A stretch of 64,000 nucleotides of DNA. Origin: Adhaeribacter pallidiroseus. Lineage in GTDB: Bacteria; Bacteroidota; Bacteroidia; Cytophagales; Hymenobacteraceae. Where the stretch lies: NCBI RefSeq assembly GCF_003340495.1, contig NZ_QASA01000001.1, forward strand, positions 2,232,001 to 2,296,000, read 5' to 3'. A program made the position numbers and the translations under genes. Every line of letters starts with the position of its first letter. The first letter of the stretch is position 1. The notes beneath the pieces were generated by a model, which was given only the letters and a program-made list of their open reading frames with translations, did no database searches and had not been told where the DNA came from. Shown one piece after another: positions 8,773 through 18,674 of this stretch.

Positions 8773-9439
8773 GAGAATTCAGAATATTACCAAACTCTAA
8801 AATACTAAGCTTTTGGTTGTTGAAAGTAATTTTTTTAAATTGTTTAACTACTTTGCGCCTACACGCCAGTTATGCTTCCGGAAGTTACCGGCGTAATAAA
8901 TTTTAAAAGTTGCCCCTGTCCAATTAGCGGCACATTCAAGTATAATTCTGCTAACCAAAAGAATGGGTGGAACTAATCTTTTTTAAGGTCAGATATTTTA
9001 AAAATTAGCAACAGCCCGAATCTTTTTTAAAATAATTTACATCTACAAGGCCAGAGAAACCTTCGCCCCAATTAAGGATTTTACTTTTAGTTAAGTTCAC
9101 GTACTCAGCCGAACTGATAATGGGCAAACAATCAAAGAGTTTATTTTAGAAATGCGCCGCCATAATCTTTTGGGGTAGCTAATGAACCTATGCTTCCATC
9201 GAAGGGATCTTTACCGCAGGGCCTTATTAAACCGAAAAGAATACCACTTTATAAGGGCATTTACCTTTGCCGGGTTGTGAAATCTTAATCTAGCGGCGAA
9301 AATTTAAAAAAGTAACCATTTAAATAAATCGGATTGATTTTAAATTCTAAAGGTTGTTAAAAATATACACATACAATGCCCTGCCACTAATTTGGCTTAT
9401 AAAAGAAGCGGAGCCGTCTTCAAATTTAAAAAAAGTTGA
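8773..9439. other. Gap holding a decayed gene
   Basis: About 670 bases between two minus-strand genes. Apart from the remnant at 9005-9260, which is listed separately, it contains AT-rich sequence and the upstream region of the cytochrome gene. No clear terminator was found after the 9440-11137 gene. Confidence 0.5.
9005..9260 (-). pseudogene. Decayed gene fragment, family not recognised
   Basis: Two open minus-strand stretches join across a frameshift. The first reads from ATG at 9260 (MPL), meets TAA at 9251-9249, then continues SGILFGLIRPCGKDPFDGSI and on through TPKDYGGAFLK to TAA at 9143-9141. The second begins one frame away near 9145 (NKLFDCLPIISSAEYVNL) and runs open through ILNWGEGFSGLVDVNYF to TAA at 9007-9005. 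The residue composition is protein-like throughout, yet one nonsense codon and one frameshift interrupt it. I infer a C-terminal remnant of a lost gene of at least 85 residues. Confidence 0.45.
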
Positions 9440-11137
9440 TTAAAACGTATAGCCTAGTTTATGGATGAGCAATTGCCAATCTAAGCCTTTGCGGTAGGCG
9501 ACTTCAGAATATCCGGACTGAGCACCTACCAACTCATCCAATCTTTGCAGATAAGTTTGTACGTTATTTTGTAAAGTTTTATCCTGCAGCCAGGCGCCAC
9601 TTGCCCGGCGTATGGTATGCCTAAAAATACGGTACACCTTGGGGTCGGCCAAGTCCTCGTTCTCGGAACGGGGCCATTCCTGCGGATTAATGTTGAAATA
9701 CCAAATGGCTTCAATGGCTTTTTTTACGGAGGAGCCCCCCGGACTGGTGTAATTCCATAAATCTACTCCCGCGTTTTCGGCCAATACACAGAGCCGAAGC
9801 AGTAAATCCAGATTTTTCTGGCAATAGGTGGCTGGTTTAGCTCGCTTCATTTCTTTGGGCATTGTTCCCGCCGGAACCGGATACTCTTTTTCCTCTCCAG
9901 TTTTATCTTTTACTTTAAAAATGCCGTTCTCGGGTAGTATTTGCTCCGAAATTAATCCCAACTCCGTTTTACTATCTTTTAGGATGGCGTTTATTTCTTG
10001 CACCGCCCAAGCATTTTCACCAATAAACTGGGCATAACTTATCACCTGTAACTCGTACGCACAGCGAATATTGTTTTTAACGGTTTTAATTTCTTTCATC
10101 ATTTGGTAATGATAAAAAGCTGCGCTGCCCTTAGGCGGCACTGTTTCGTAATGAGTGGTTAACCATTGCCAAAACTGACGAAACCATTCTTTCATGCCGG
10201 CGTCTACTTCCGGAGCAGCGATTAAGGCTGGTGATTCTTGCAATAATTGGTAACCATTTAATAACTCGGGTAATAATTCTGCATCAACAAAACCAATGCA
10301 TCGGCCGTTGCCTTTATTAGCCCCCATAATAATCTGAGCGTATCTTAAATGCGGATTCATGCGGGTGATTGGATCGAGAAAAAAGGCGCGGAGTAAAGCA
10401 ATGGCTTGAGCCGCATAAGCATCCTTCTTGGTAAAATAATATGCTAACCCTAAAAACTGAATATCGTGGCAGATGTCGTGCAGCAAAGAATGGTCCGGAA
10501 TAGCCGTAGCTTCCGGATTGGGTTTTCCGTCATGCACGATATACGGTAATCCATCCGCTGAATTTAAATCAGGCCACCAATAAGTGGCGAGGCTTACATA
10601 ATCATTCGGGGAATCGGTAGCTACCATGGGTTTCGTTATGGTCGAGCCATTTTCATCCAAGTAATTAAAAGTAGCCGGTTTAGGTGCTATTCCGTAGGGC
10701 GTTTTTTGCAATAAATTGCCATTTGCAATGATGGTTTCCAATCTTTCGACGGCTTTTTTTAAAAAATACTGGTTGGAGTGTCCCGATATTACTGCTTTAT
10801 ACAGATTTGCCTTGGTACTTAAAGACGAAAAAGACCAAGATAATGGGGGCTGACCATTCAGAAGAGTTCCCATGGAATTATCGGGGCCTGGTGCAACGGG
10901 CGGTGGTACCCGAGGATCATTATCAATATCTACCTGTAACAATAGTAAATCAAGGTCTGCTTCATATTCGGTTTGTAAATAAAAATCTTCATTCGGCGTT
11001 TCCGATTCTAAGTCGCAATAAGTGGAATTACTTGCTTGAGAATTACGGAGTTCCTCTGCGTTATTATCTATAGCGGGTAAATCTTGCGCGATCTGATCAG
11101 CGGAAATCATTTTAGGAGTAAAAGTACCTTTTCCCAT
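9440..11137 (-). CDS. Alginate-lyase-fold protein with altered active-site motif
   Basis: 565 residues. From about residue 130 on it has the landmarks of the alginate lyase (PF05426) alpha-barrel family: VSLATYWWPD, GLPYIVHDGKPNPE, MNPHLRYAQIIMG, GRCIGFVDAELLPELL, WFRQFWQWL and AGVDLWNY. Known members cut alginate-type uronic acid polymers in the periplasm. Two things are odd. First, the N-terminus is about 115 residues of acidic, Pro-rich sequence with no signal peptide. Second, the catalytic NNH motif reads NNIRC (Asn355, Asn356, Ile357), so the usual His is replaced. It may bind rather than cleave polysaccharide, or act on something else. It stands alone. Confidence 0.65.
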   Translation of the reverse strand: MGKGTFTPKMISADQIAQDLPAIDNNAEELRNSQASNSTYCDLESETPNEDFYLQTEYEADLDLLLLQVDIDNDPRVPPPVAPGPDNSMGTLLNGQPPLSWSFSSLSTKANLYKAVISGHSNQYFLKKAVERLETIIANGNLLQKTPYGIAPKPATFNYLDENGSTITKPMVATDSPNDYVSLATYWWPDLNSADGLPYIVHDGKPNPEATAIPDHSLLHDICHDIQFLGLAYYFTKKDAYAAQAIALLRAFFLDPITRMNPHLRYAQIIMGANKGNGRCIGFVDAELLPELLNGYQLLQESPALIAAPEVDAGMKEWFRQFWQWLTTHYETVPPKGSAAFYHYQMMKEIKTVKNNIRCAYELQVISYAQFIGENAWAVQEINAILKDSKTELGLISEQILPENGIFKVKDKTGEEKEYPVPAGTMPKEMKRAKPATYCQKNLDLLLRLCVLAENAGVDLWNYTSPGGSSVKKAIEAIWYFNINPQEWPRSENEDLADPKVYRIFRHTIRRASGAWLQDKTLQNNVQTYLQRLDELVGAQSGYSEVAYRKGLDWQLLIHKLGYTF

Positions 11138-11563
11138 ATTGAACTAGTAAAAAGCGTTTGTTTTTATACAAGGTTAGCCTGATGGATTTACGTGCTTGTT
11201 ATAGTGGTGTACAGCGTAGCCGTTTTAAATTCGTTTTTTAATTTGTATTAGATTTTCCCAACGAAATAGATTGGCTATTAACTGTTCGGCAACTAAAAAA
11301 TAAATATAATTTTAAATTCTTGGTATATCATTAACCGTAAAGATTAAAATTATACAACCGAATGCTGATTTACTTCTAAATAGGTGTTTGTCTTGATCCG
11401 GGTAATTGTTTAGCTATAATTTAGAGCATTTTAGTTCTTTCATAAATTTCCGGCAATGTTTCGGCGGTAAATATAAATCCTCCGCAAAAAAAATTAATTT
11501 TGCGTTTATTCTTTATTTGTACTTGATTTTTTTACGCGCGAAATACCCAAAGAAAGCACCCCC
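11138..11563. other. Divergent promoter region of the lyase-like gene and leuS
   Basis: About 425 AT-rich bases between divergent genes. One good -7 box for leuS is listed separately. No coding frame and no RNA gene was seen. Confidence 0.55.
11495..11502 (+). promoter_or_regulatory. Probable -7 box of the leuS promoter
   Basis: TAATTTTG fits the Bacteroidota -7 consensus TAnnTTTG. A clear -33 TTTG element was not found at the usual distance, so this rests on one box. It would give a leader of about 58 bases. Confidence 0.4.
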
Positions 11564-14332
11564 ATGTCGGAATACAACTTTAACCAGATAGAAAAAAAGT
11601 GGCAACAATACTGGAAACAACACCAAACTTTTAAAGTTACCATTGATGCAAACCGGCCAAAATACTATGTTCTGGATATGTTTCCGTATCCGTCCGGTGC
11701 CGGATTACACGTAGGGCATCCTTTAGGCTATATTGCTTCGGATATTGTAACCCGTTACAAGCGGATTAAAGGCTTTAACGTTTTGCACCCCATGGGTTTT
11801 GATGCTTTTGGCTTACCCGCGGAGCAGTACGCTATTCAAACGGGCCAGCACCCGGCAGTTACCACTGAGCAAAACATAAACCGCTATAAAGAACAATTAG
11901 CAAACCTGGGTTTTTCTTTCGACTGGAGCCGCGAAGTACGTACCTCCGACCCGCAGTATTATAAATGGACGCAATGGATTTTTTTAAAATTGTTTGATTC
12001 GTGGTACAACCAGGCCACCGATAAAGCCGAACCTATTCGCACCTTAATTCAAAAATTTGAAAGTTCCGGTACCGCCAACGTAAAAGCGGCGGGCCACGAA
12101 GAAGACAACAGCCAGTTCAGCGCCGCAGAATGGCATCACTCCAGCGAAAAAGAACAACAAGCTATTTTATTAAAGTACCGTTTGGCATTTTTGTCCGATG
12201 CTACCGTAAACTGGTGCCCGGCTCTGGGAACCGTACTCGCCAACGATGAAGTAAAAGACGGGGTTTCGGAACGGGGTGGGTATCCGGTCATTCGCCAGAA
12301 GATGAAGCAATGGAGTTTACGCATTTCCGCCTACGCCGAGCGTTTATTAAACGACCTCGAACAAATAGACTGGACCGAACCCATTAAAGAAATGCAGCGC
12401 AACTGGATTGGTAAATCCATTGGCGCTGAGTTAAATTTTAAAATTAAAGGTTCGGAGCAACAGCTTAAGGTTTTTACCACCCGCCCGGATACTATTTACG
12501 GAGTTTCTTTTCTGGTTATTGCTCCGGAGCACGAATGGGTACCCGAATTAACTTCTCCGGAACAAAAAGAAGCCGTAGAAGAATACGTAAATACGGCTAA
12601 AAACCGCTCGGAACGTGACCGCATGAGTGATGTAAAACACATAAGTGGGGTTTTTACCGGTTCTTATGTGATCAATCCTATCAGTGGCGACGAAATCCCT
12701 TTATGGATTGCTGATTACGTTTTAGCCGGCTATGGTACCGGGGTGGTTATGGCCGTTCCCGCCAGCGATAGTCGCGATTTTAACTTTGCCAAACATTTTA
12801 ACCTTCCTATCCTACCCGTAATAGAAGGTTCAACTCCCGATGAAGTATACGAAGCCAAAGAAGGAATTATGATGAATTCCGGCTTCTTAAATGGTTTGCC
12901 GGTAAAAGAAGCTATTAAAGCCGCGGTGGCTAAATTTGCAGAATTGGGGGTTGGCCGGGGTAAGGTACAATACCGCATTCACGACGCGGTGTTTGGCCGG
13001 CAGCGGTACTGGGGCGAGCCTATTCCGATTTACTATAAAGACGATGTAGCTTACCCTTTGCCGGAAAGTGAATTGCCGTTAATCTTACCCGAAATCGATG
13101 CCTTTCTACCAACCGAAACCGGTGAGCCTCCCTTAGGTCGCGCCAAAGATTGGAAATACCAGGCCGAATATCACTACGAGTTGACTACTATGCCCGGCTG
13201 GGCCGGTTCCAGTTGGTACTATTTACGGTACATGGCGCCGGATAATGGAAAGCAGTTTGTGAGTTCGGAAGCTGAGAAATACTGGGGTAGTGTTGATCTT
13301 TACATCGGTGGTTCGGAGCACGCTACCGGTCACTTATTGTACGCGCGATTCTGGTACAAATTTTTGAAAGACCTGGGTTTGGTATCCAGTGAAGAACCTT
13401 TTAAAAAGCTGATTAACCAGGGTATGATCCAGGGTCGGTCCAACTTTGTCTACCGGGTAAGCAATACCCATCAGTTTGTTTCTTATAATTTGCGCCACCA
13501 GTACGATGTTACCCCTTTGCACGTCGACGTTAATATTGTAGAAAATGATGTTTTAGACATAGAAGCATTTAAAAAGTGGCGATCTGATTTAGCTGATTCT
13601 GAATTTATTTTGGAAAACGGTAAATACATCTGCGGCTGGGAAGTAGAGAAAATGTCGAAGCGGTGGTACAACGTAGTTAATCCGGATGACATCATACATA
13701 AAGTAGGAACGGATACTTTGCGGATGTACGAAATGTTTTTAGGGCCTCTCGAGCAATTTAAACCCTGGAATACCAATGGCATTGATGGGGTGCACAAGTT
13801 CTTAAAACGTTTCTGGAAGTTATTTTTCGATGCAAATAACCAGTTCTATGTTTCTAACGAGGAGCCAACGGCCACCGAATTAAAAACCTTGCACAAAACC
13901 ATTAAAAAAGTGGAAGAAGACATTGAACGCTTTTCGTTTAATACTTCGGTAAGCACCTTCATGATTTGCGTAAATGAGTTAACGGCTTTAAAATGTACTA
14001 AAAAAGCAATTCTGGAGCCTTTAACCATTGCATTATCGCCCTACGCCCCGCATATTACCGAAGAGCTCTGGCACCTGTTAGGTCATGCGGATAGCATTTC
14101 TTACGCCCGTTTCCCGGCTTGGCAGGAAAAGTATCTTACCGAAAGTTCTTTTGAATACCCTATTTCGGTAAACGGCAAAATGCGAGGTAAACTAACTTTC
14201 CCAACCGACATGGCGAAAGAGTTAATTGAACAAGAAGTAATTGGTTCTGGATTAATTGATAAATATCTGGAAGGGAAAGCACCCAAAAAAATAATTGTAG
14301 TACCTAATAAAATTGTGAATGTGGTAGTGTAA
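11564..14332 (+). CDS. leuS: Leucyl-tRNA synthetase
   Basis: 922 residues, normal length for the enlarged Bacteroidota LeuRS. It charges tRNA-Leu in the cytosol. The class I signatures are in place: HVGH at residues 49-52 ([12 protein letters not shown]) and KMSKR at about 696-700 ([17 protein letters not shown]). The CP1 editing domain contains the conserved TTRPDTIYG-like stretch ([13 protein letters not shown]), and the [12 protein letters not shown] block before the second signature is typical. The ATG at 11564 gives [14 protein letters not shown], the expected family N-terminus. A strong terminator follows immediately. Confidence 0.98.
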   Translation: MSEYNFNQIEKKWQQYWKQHQTFKVTIDANRPKYYVLDMFPYPSGAGLHVGHPLGYIASDIVTRYKRIKGFNVLHPMGFDAFGLPAEQYAIQTGQHPAVTTEQNINRYKEQLANLGFSFDWSREVRTSDPQYYKWTQWIFLKLFDSWYNQATDKAEPIRTLIQKFESSGTANVKAAGHEEDNSQFSAAEWHHSSEKEQQAILLKYRLAFLSDATVNWCPALGTVLANDEVKDGVSERGGYPVIRQKMKQWSLRISAYAERLLNDLEQIDWTEPIKEMQRNWIGKSIGAELNFKIKGSEQQLKVFTTRPDTIYGVSFLVIAPEHEWVPELTSPEQKEAVEEYVNTAKNRSERDRMSDVKHISGVFTGSYVINPISGDEIPLWIADYVLAGYGTGVVMAVPASDSRDFNFAKHFNLPILPVIEGSTPDEVYEAKEGIMMNSGFLNGLPVKEAIKAAVAKFAELGVGRGKVQYRIHDAVFGRQRYWGEPIPIYYKDDVAYPLPESELPLILPEIDAFLPTETGEPPLGRAKDWKYQAEYHYELTTMPGWAGSSWYYLRYMAPDNGKQFVSSEAEKYWGSVDLYIGGSEHATGHLLYARFWYKFLKDLGLVSSEEPFKKLINQGMIQGRSNFVYRVSNTHQFVSYNLRHQYDVTPLHVDVNIVENDVLDIEAFKKWRSDLADSEFILENGKYICGWEVEKMSKRWYNVVNPDDIIHKVGTDTLRMYEMFLGPLEQFKPWNTNGIDGVHKFLKRFWKLFFDANNQFYVSNEEPTATELKTLHKTIKKVEEDIERFSFNTSVSTFMICVNELTALKCTKKAILEPLTIALSPYAPHITEELWHLLGHADSISYARFPAWQEKYLTESSFEYPISVNGKMRGKLTFPTDMAKELIEQEVIGSGLIDKYLEGKAPKKIIVVPNKIVNVVV

Positions 14333-14345
14333 AATGAAAGGTAGT

Positions 14346-14388
14346 CATAAAAAAAGCGGCTTCGAAGTTACCGGAGTCGCTTTTTTTA
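14346..14388. terminator. Bidirectional terminator between leuS and the histidine kinase
   Basis: Arms aaaaaaagcg (14349-14358) and cgcttttttt (14378-14387) pair, with weaker pairing inside. The A-run and T-run flanks allow use from both convergent genes. Confidence 0.85.
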
Positions 14389-14422
14389 GGCTTGCATATA
14401 ATCTACTAAAAGCAAAAATTTT

Positions 14423-16132
14423 TTAATCACCAATTACATTAGCCGGTGAACAGTATTTTACAATCCGGTTGAACAGTTCATCCGGATTAAATGGTTTACT
14501 CACGTAATCGTTCATACCTACTTGAAAAGCCCGGTCTTGGATGTCCAGCATGGCCGAAGCGGTTAACGCTATGATAGGTATTTTTTGAAATTTTTCATCG
14601 GGTAATTGCCGAATAGCTAAGGTGGTATCGTATCCATCTTGTTCCGGCATTTGCAGATCCATTAAGATTAAATCATAATCGTTACTTGTAACCAAATCAA
14701 AAGCAATCAATCCATTTTCCGCAATATCGTAATCTATTTCCCATTGATCCAGGAATTGCTTCACCAGAAAAATATTAATTTGATTATCTTCTGCGATTAA
14801 TAAACGAGTGCCTTTTAGACTACGGGATACCGGAATTTCCAAAGCCGTATTAGCAGAAATTTGGCGGATACTATTATCAAAGGCTAAGTCAAAATAAAAG
14901 GTGGTACCTTTATTTATTTGACTTTCTACAAAGATCTCGCTGCCTTGTAATCTTAATAAATGTTTAATAATAGTTAAACCTAAACCAGAGCCACCGTACT
15001 CGCGGGTAGTATCGGATTTAGCCTGCGTAAAGCTTTCGAATATAATATCCAACTTATCCGCCTGAATACCAATACCGGTATCGGTGACTCTAAAATTAAT
15101 AATGGTCTGTGTTTGATTACTTTTAACAACCTCGGCCGAAACTACGACACTTCCTTCTTTAGTAAATTTTACCGCATTACTAATCAAGTTGGTTAATATC
15201 TGGCTTAAGCGTACCGGATCACCCTTTATAGCAGCCGGTAGATCCTGATCTAACAACAGCTTTAATCGTAATCCTTTTTCGTCTGCTTTTTGCTGGAAGG
15301 CATTGCAAATACTACCGATCAGTTTTTTCGGATTAAAATCAATTTTCTCAAACTCAATCTTACCGGCTTCTATTTTGCTAAAATCTAAAATATCATTTAT
15401 CAGGGTTAATAGATTATCTGCCGAAAACCGAAGTACTTTGAGGTATTCTTCTTGGTCAGCCCGGGGTTCATTATTCAACAACAAATGCGTAAAACCAATA
15501 ACGGCATTCATGGGCGTACGAATCTCGTGACTCATTGTTGATAGGAATTGGCTCTTGGCTTCGTTAGCTGCTTCAGCTTTATTTTTAGCTTCAATTAACT
15601 CTTGCTCCGTTTGTTTTTGCCTAGTAATATCCTTGGCTATAATTAATATGCCGTCGGTGGTTTTTAGGTTATTTTTTAAAAAAGAAAAAGAGCAGGAAGC
15701 TGGAAGTTTAGATTTGGCTTTCGTAGTAAATATTAATTCTTCATTCAGGCATTTTCCCTCACTTTTAAATCGATCCAGTACCCGCAAAAACGAAGGATTA
15801 TCAGACAAATTAACGAAAATAGAAAGCGGTTGACCCCGGAGCTCCGCTTCCTTAAAACCTAGTAATTCTTCAAATGCAGCATTAACATTCCGGATTGTGA
15901 AATCTGTGTTTAGAATCAAAAGCATATCCACTACTCCTTGGTAAATGCTTTGCATAAAATCCCTGGACACCGTCGAGTTCTTAAGCTCTTCTCCGAGCAT
16001 ATTTACGCCGGCAATAATGGCATCAAGCTCATCACCTGTATCGGAGGCATCCATTTTGTAATCAAAATTACCATTGGCTACTTCCGCGATTAGAGTAGTT
16101 ATTTCCTCGATTCTATCGTTCAGAATATTCAC
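14423..16132 (-). CDS. Soluble hybrid histidine kinase (HAMP-PAS-HisKA-HATPase-REC)
   Basis: 569 residues without a membrane segment. Order of domains: a HAMP-like helix pair (about 1-55), PAS (about 57-172), HisKA with phospho-acceptor His202 in STMSHEIRTPMN, HATPase_c with N-box Asn319 and G-boxes (DTGIGI, GGSGLGL), then a receiver domain with acidic AEDN (447-450) and phospho-acceptor Asp492 in ILMDLQMPEQDG. The output is presumably phosphotransfer to an Hpt protein or response regulator encoded elsewhere. It lies 34 bases downstream of the synthase/GNAT fusion gene on the same strand, so the two are probably co-transcribed. This placement suggests the kinase responds to, or is controlled by, the product of that enzyme. 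Confidence 0.85.
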   Translation of the reverse strand: MNILNDRIEEITTLIAEVANGNFDYKMDASDTGDELDAIIAGVNMLGEELKNSTVSRDFMQSIYQGVVDMLLILNTDFTIRNVNAAFEELLGFKEAELRGQPLSIFVNLSDNPSFLRVLDRFKSEGKCLNEELIFTTKAKSKLPASCSFSFLKNNLKTTDGILIIAKDITRQKQTEQELIEAKNKAEAANEAKSQFLSTMSHEIRTPMNAVIGFTHLLLNNEPRADQEEYLKVLRFSADNLLTLINDILDFSKIEAGKIEFEKIDFNPKKLIGSICNAFQQKADEKGLRLKLLLDQDLPAAIKGDPVRLSQILTNLISNAVKFTKEGSVVVSAEVVKSNQTQTIINFRVTDTGIGIQADKLDIIFESFTQAKSDTTREYGGSGLGLTIIKHLLRLQGSEIFVESQINKGTTFYFDLAFDNSIRQISANTALEIPVSRSLKGTRLLIAEDNQINIFLVKQFLDQWEIDYDIAENGLIAFDLVTSNDYDLILMDLQMPEQDGYDTTLAIRQLPDEKFQKIPIIALTASAMLDIQDRAFQVGMNDYVSKPFNPDELFNRIVKYCSPANVIGD

Positions 16133-16166
16133 GTATTTATTTTAACTTTTTAATTTTAAAAGGTTG

Positions 16167-18608
16167 TTATTCATTTTCTACGGCAATAGTGGCTTCTATC
16201 AACTCCATCGCATAATTATCTTTGGCTTGATAATAACCTACTTTCGGGTAAAGAGTAGCTCCCACCCTTTTCTTTTCGATAGTTGCCGAGATGCCAAAAT
16301 TTACTTTGGTGCACTGCAAAGCACTGGCCCGCCGGATTACCTGGTATAATGTTTGGCGGTAAACACCAAATTCCATTAAGTAATTGTAATCCATACCAAT
16401 TAACATGGGGCTATATACTTTAGCAGAATTAACGTGGCAAAAACAAACCGATACGGGCATTTGCGGCCCGGAAAATTCTTCTTTAATGTACAAAACCACA
16501 AACTCCCAATCTTTACTTTCGTTCATCAGATGAAAAAGCTTGTCTGGGAAAAGAAAGTTGTTTATAGCAAAATTGTTGTCTTTTACATTTTTGAACAAGC
16601 CAATGGCATGTTCTAGTTCCTCCGGTGTGAGACGCTGCTTAAATTTAACATCATAGTAATGTTCATTTCTTTTTATTTTTTGCACAAAGTGCCTTCTGTT
16701 TTTACGGGAAAGACTTTCCACGTATTCGGCCTCGGTAGTCCAGTTTAAATTTTCTACAACGCAGGATTCCGGCATGTCTACTTTCACGAATCCCAGATCC
16801 ACCATAAACTCATCCATGGCTGTGTCGTCGGCATCAAAGTCTCGTAAAATTATATTGCTGGCATTTTCTTTTTCCTGCACCCGGTATAGTTCTTCCGTTA
16901 TTATTTTAAAAGCCTCTTTCCAGTGGGTATTCTTCTTGTTTATAAAAATGTGACTGCCTTCGGTAAACAAGCTGCCCATTATCAGGCCGGTAGAAGTTAA
17001 ATAATATGGATTGTATTCGCGTTCTTTTTCAATAACTCTCGACACCGAGGACTGCGAAAACATATCTTCTTTATGCAAGCCCACCACAAAGAAAGTCATT
17101 AAAATTACTTCACCTTGGGCGTCTTCTACTATATAATATTTAAATTTCCAATTATTTTCCTGCTCTTCATTATCCCGGAAGGCTTTTTCTAAAAATTGTA
17201 CGCCATTCCAATCAAACATAGCATTATCACCCAAGTGTTTATTCCATAGATTAACATCAATGTTTTCTATGGTATGGTAACGCTTTACTACCAGCTGGTT
17301 AGGATCTACGATTTTGGGGGTTGCCACTACGTTAGTAGTAATGGGAGCCATCTTGAATGCTTTCCGGATTTTTTCATCCGTTTGGTTTGTTTCTATTAAT
17401 GCTTTCTTAAAATGAAAGTTTAGTTTATCTACTAAAACTCGAATGTGCTCTAGTGAGTTATTTAAAGAAATGGTAATACGAACACCAATATTCTTAGCTG
17501 GAACCGCAGGAAAAGTGGCCAGATTTACGTAAATGCCGTCGTTAATTAATTCCTGAACCAAATGATTACCCATATCCATGGAGCCGGTACCAATAAAAAA
17601 GATGGGACTATTACTTTCGTGCACCAAGGGCAAGTCGGTTTGTTTTAGTAAATGATTGAAGTAAGCAATTTTCTGCTGTAATTCTTTTTGATACTCGTAA
17701 ATCTCGTCGCTTAAATGGATGCGCGCTGATGCGATTGCTGCACCTAAAGTTGCGGGTTCAATCTGCACGGAAAAGGTAAGCGGACCACCAAAATTGTTTA
17801 CTTTGTTGTACCATTCTTCATTCGGGAAAAGCGATAAGCCGCCACAAGCTCCAAAGGCTTTCCCTAAATTAGCCGTGAGTATCATTTTACGGTATAAGCC
17901 TTCGGGCATTTGGCTCATCACATAGCCAGTACCATGTGTGCCAGCCCAACTCATGCCATGTGCATCATCTACGTAAAGGTAAAGTTGTTCGTATTTTTCA
18001 GCTAAAGCAATTAATTCTTTAATGGGAGCAAAGTCGCCGTACATGGAGTAAACCCCGTCAGCCATATACCAGATTTTATCATATTTGTTTCTTTGCTTTT
18101 TTATCCGGTCTTCCAGCATTTCCAGATTATTATGCCGGATCATCTCTACTGTTACTCCTTGGCTAAGCAACTTTTTAACCGCCTCCTGCACACTGGCGTG
18201 TACCTGGTGATCCAAGATGATTAAATCGTTGGCCCGGATAATACTAGGTATAGTGGTTAAATGCGAGAGCGTGCAATTTTTAGAAATAACAACCGGGGCA
18301 TTGTACATCGTGCGAATCATGGTTTCTAACTCGTTGTACAAGGGGTTGGAAATGTATGTACGCGACATGGGGAACTGCGTTCCGTAACGGTTAATGGCGT
18401 CGATCGAACCTTGTTTTAATTTTGGATGATGTTCCAGCCCCAAGTAGCCGCAAGTGCCAAAATGTAGAACCTGTTGCCCATTTAAAGTCAGCGTTTCCCC
18501 ATTTAAAGTTTGATCCTGCGCGTGTAAATGAATAATACCTTTCTTTTTAGATACCGATAAAACGGAATCTACGGTATCTAAGATGTTATTATGTCTAATT
18601 TTTGCCAT
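16167..18608 (-). CDS. Alpha-oxoamine synthase (CqsA/SPT-like) fused to a GNAT-type acyltransferase domain
   Basis: 813 residues in two parts. Residues 1 to about 410 are a fold-type I PLP enzyme of the alpha-oxoamine synthase family (serine palmitoyltransferase, KBL, BioF, CqsA). Visible landmarks are FGTCGYLGLEHHP, DDAHG (214-218), the PLP lysine Lys250 in LGKAFGACGG and a C-terminal VRITISLNNS block. These enzymes condense an amino acid or SAM with an acyl thioester, with loss of CO2. Residues about 440-813 resemble the Acetyltransf_6/FemAB-type GNAT group (SRKNRRHFVQKIKRNEHYYD, FGISATIEKKRVGATLYP). Substrates are unknown: possibilities are a sphingoid or sulfonolipid base that is then N-acylated, or an autoinducer-like ketone. 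It heads an operon with a hybrid kinase and diverges from a STAS-like gene. Confidence 0.8.
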   Translation of the reverse strand: MAKIRHNNILDTVDSVLSVSKKKGIIHLHAQDQTLNGETLTLNGQQVLHFGTCGYLGLEHHPKLKQGSIDAINRYGTQFPMSRTYISNPLYNELETMIRTMYNAPVVISKNCTLSHLTTIPSIIRANDLIILDHQVHASVQEAVKKLLSQGVTVEMIRHNNLEMLEDRIKKQRNKYDKIWYMADGVYSMYGDFAPIKELIALAEKYEQLYLYVDDAHGMSWAGTHGTGYVMSQMPEGLYRKMILTANLGKAFGACGGLSLFPNEEWYNKVNNFGGPLTFSVQIEPATLGAAIASARIHLSDEIYEYQKELQQKIAYFNHLLKQTDLPLVHESNSPIFFIGTGSMDMGNHLVQELINDGIYVNLATFPAVPAKNIGVRITISLNNSLEHIRVLVDKLNFHFKKALIETNQTDEKIRKAFKMAPITTNVVATPKIVDPNQLVVKRYHTIENIDVNLWNKHLGDNAMFDWNGVQFLEKAFRDNEEQENNWKFKYYIVEDAQGEVILMTFFVVGLHKEDMFSQSSVSRVIEKEREYNPYYLTSTGLIMGSLFTEGSHIFINKKNTHWKEAFKIITEELYRVQEKENASNIILRDFDADDTAMDEFMVDLGFVKVDMPESCVVENLNWTTEAEYVESLSRKNRRHFVQKIKRNEHYYDVKFKQRLTPEELEHAIGLFKNVKDNNFAINNFLFPDKLFHLMNESKDWEFVVLYIKEEFSGPQMPVSVCFCHVNSAKVYSPMLIGMDYNYLMEFGVYRQTLYQVIRRASALQCTKVNFGISATIEKKRVGATLYPKVGYYQAKDNYAMELIEATIAVENE

Positions 18609-18674
18609 ATAATTTTCCTATAATTGTACTCTAAAGTTTGACAACGCCAATATTGCACTTTATATTCAAAAAAA

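Noticed and set aside
13483-13797. 104-codon minus-strand frame within leuS
   Set aside because: Lies wholly inside leuS and has no protein-like features.
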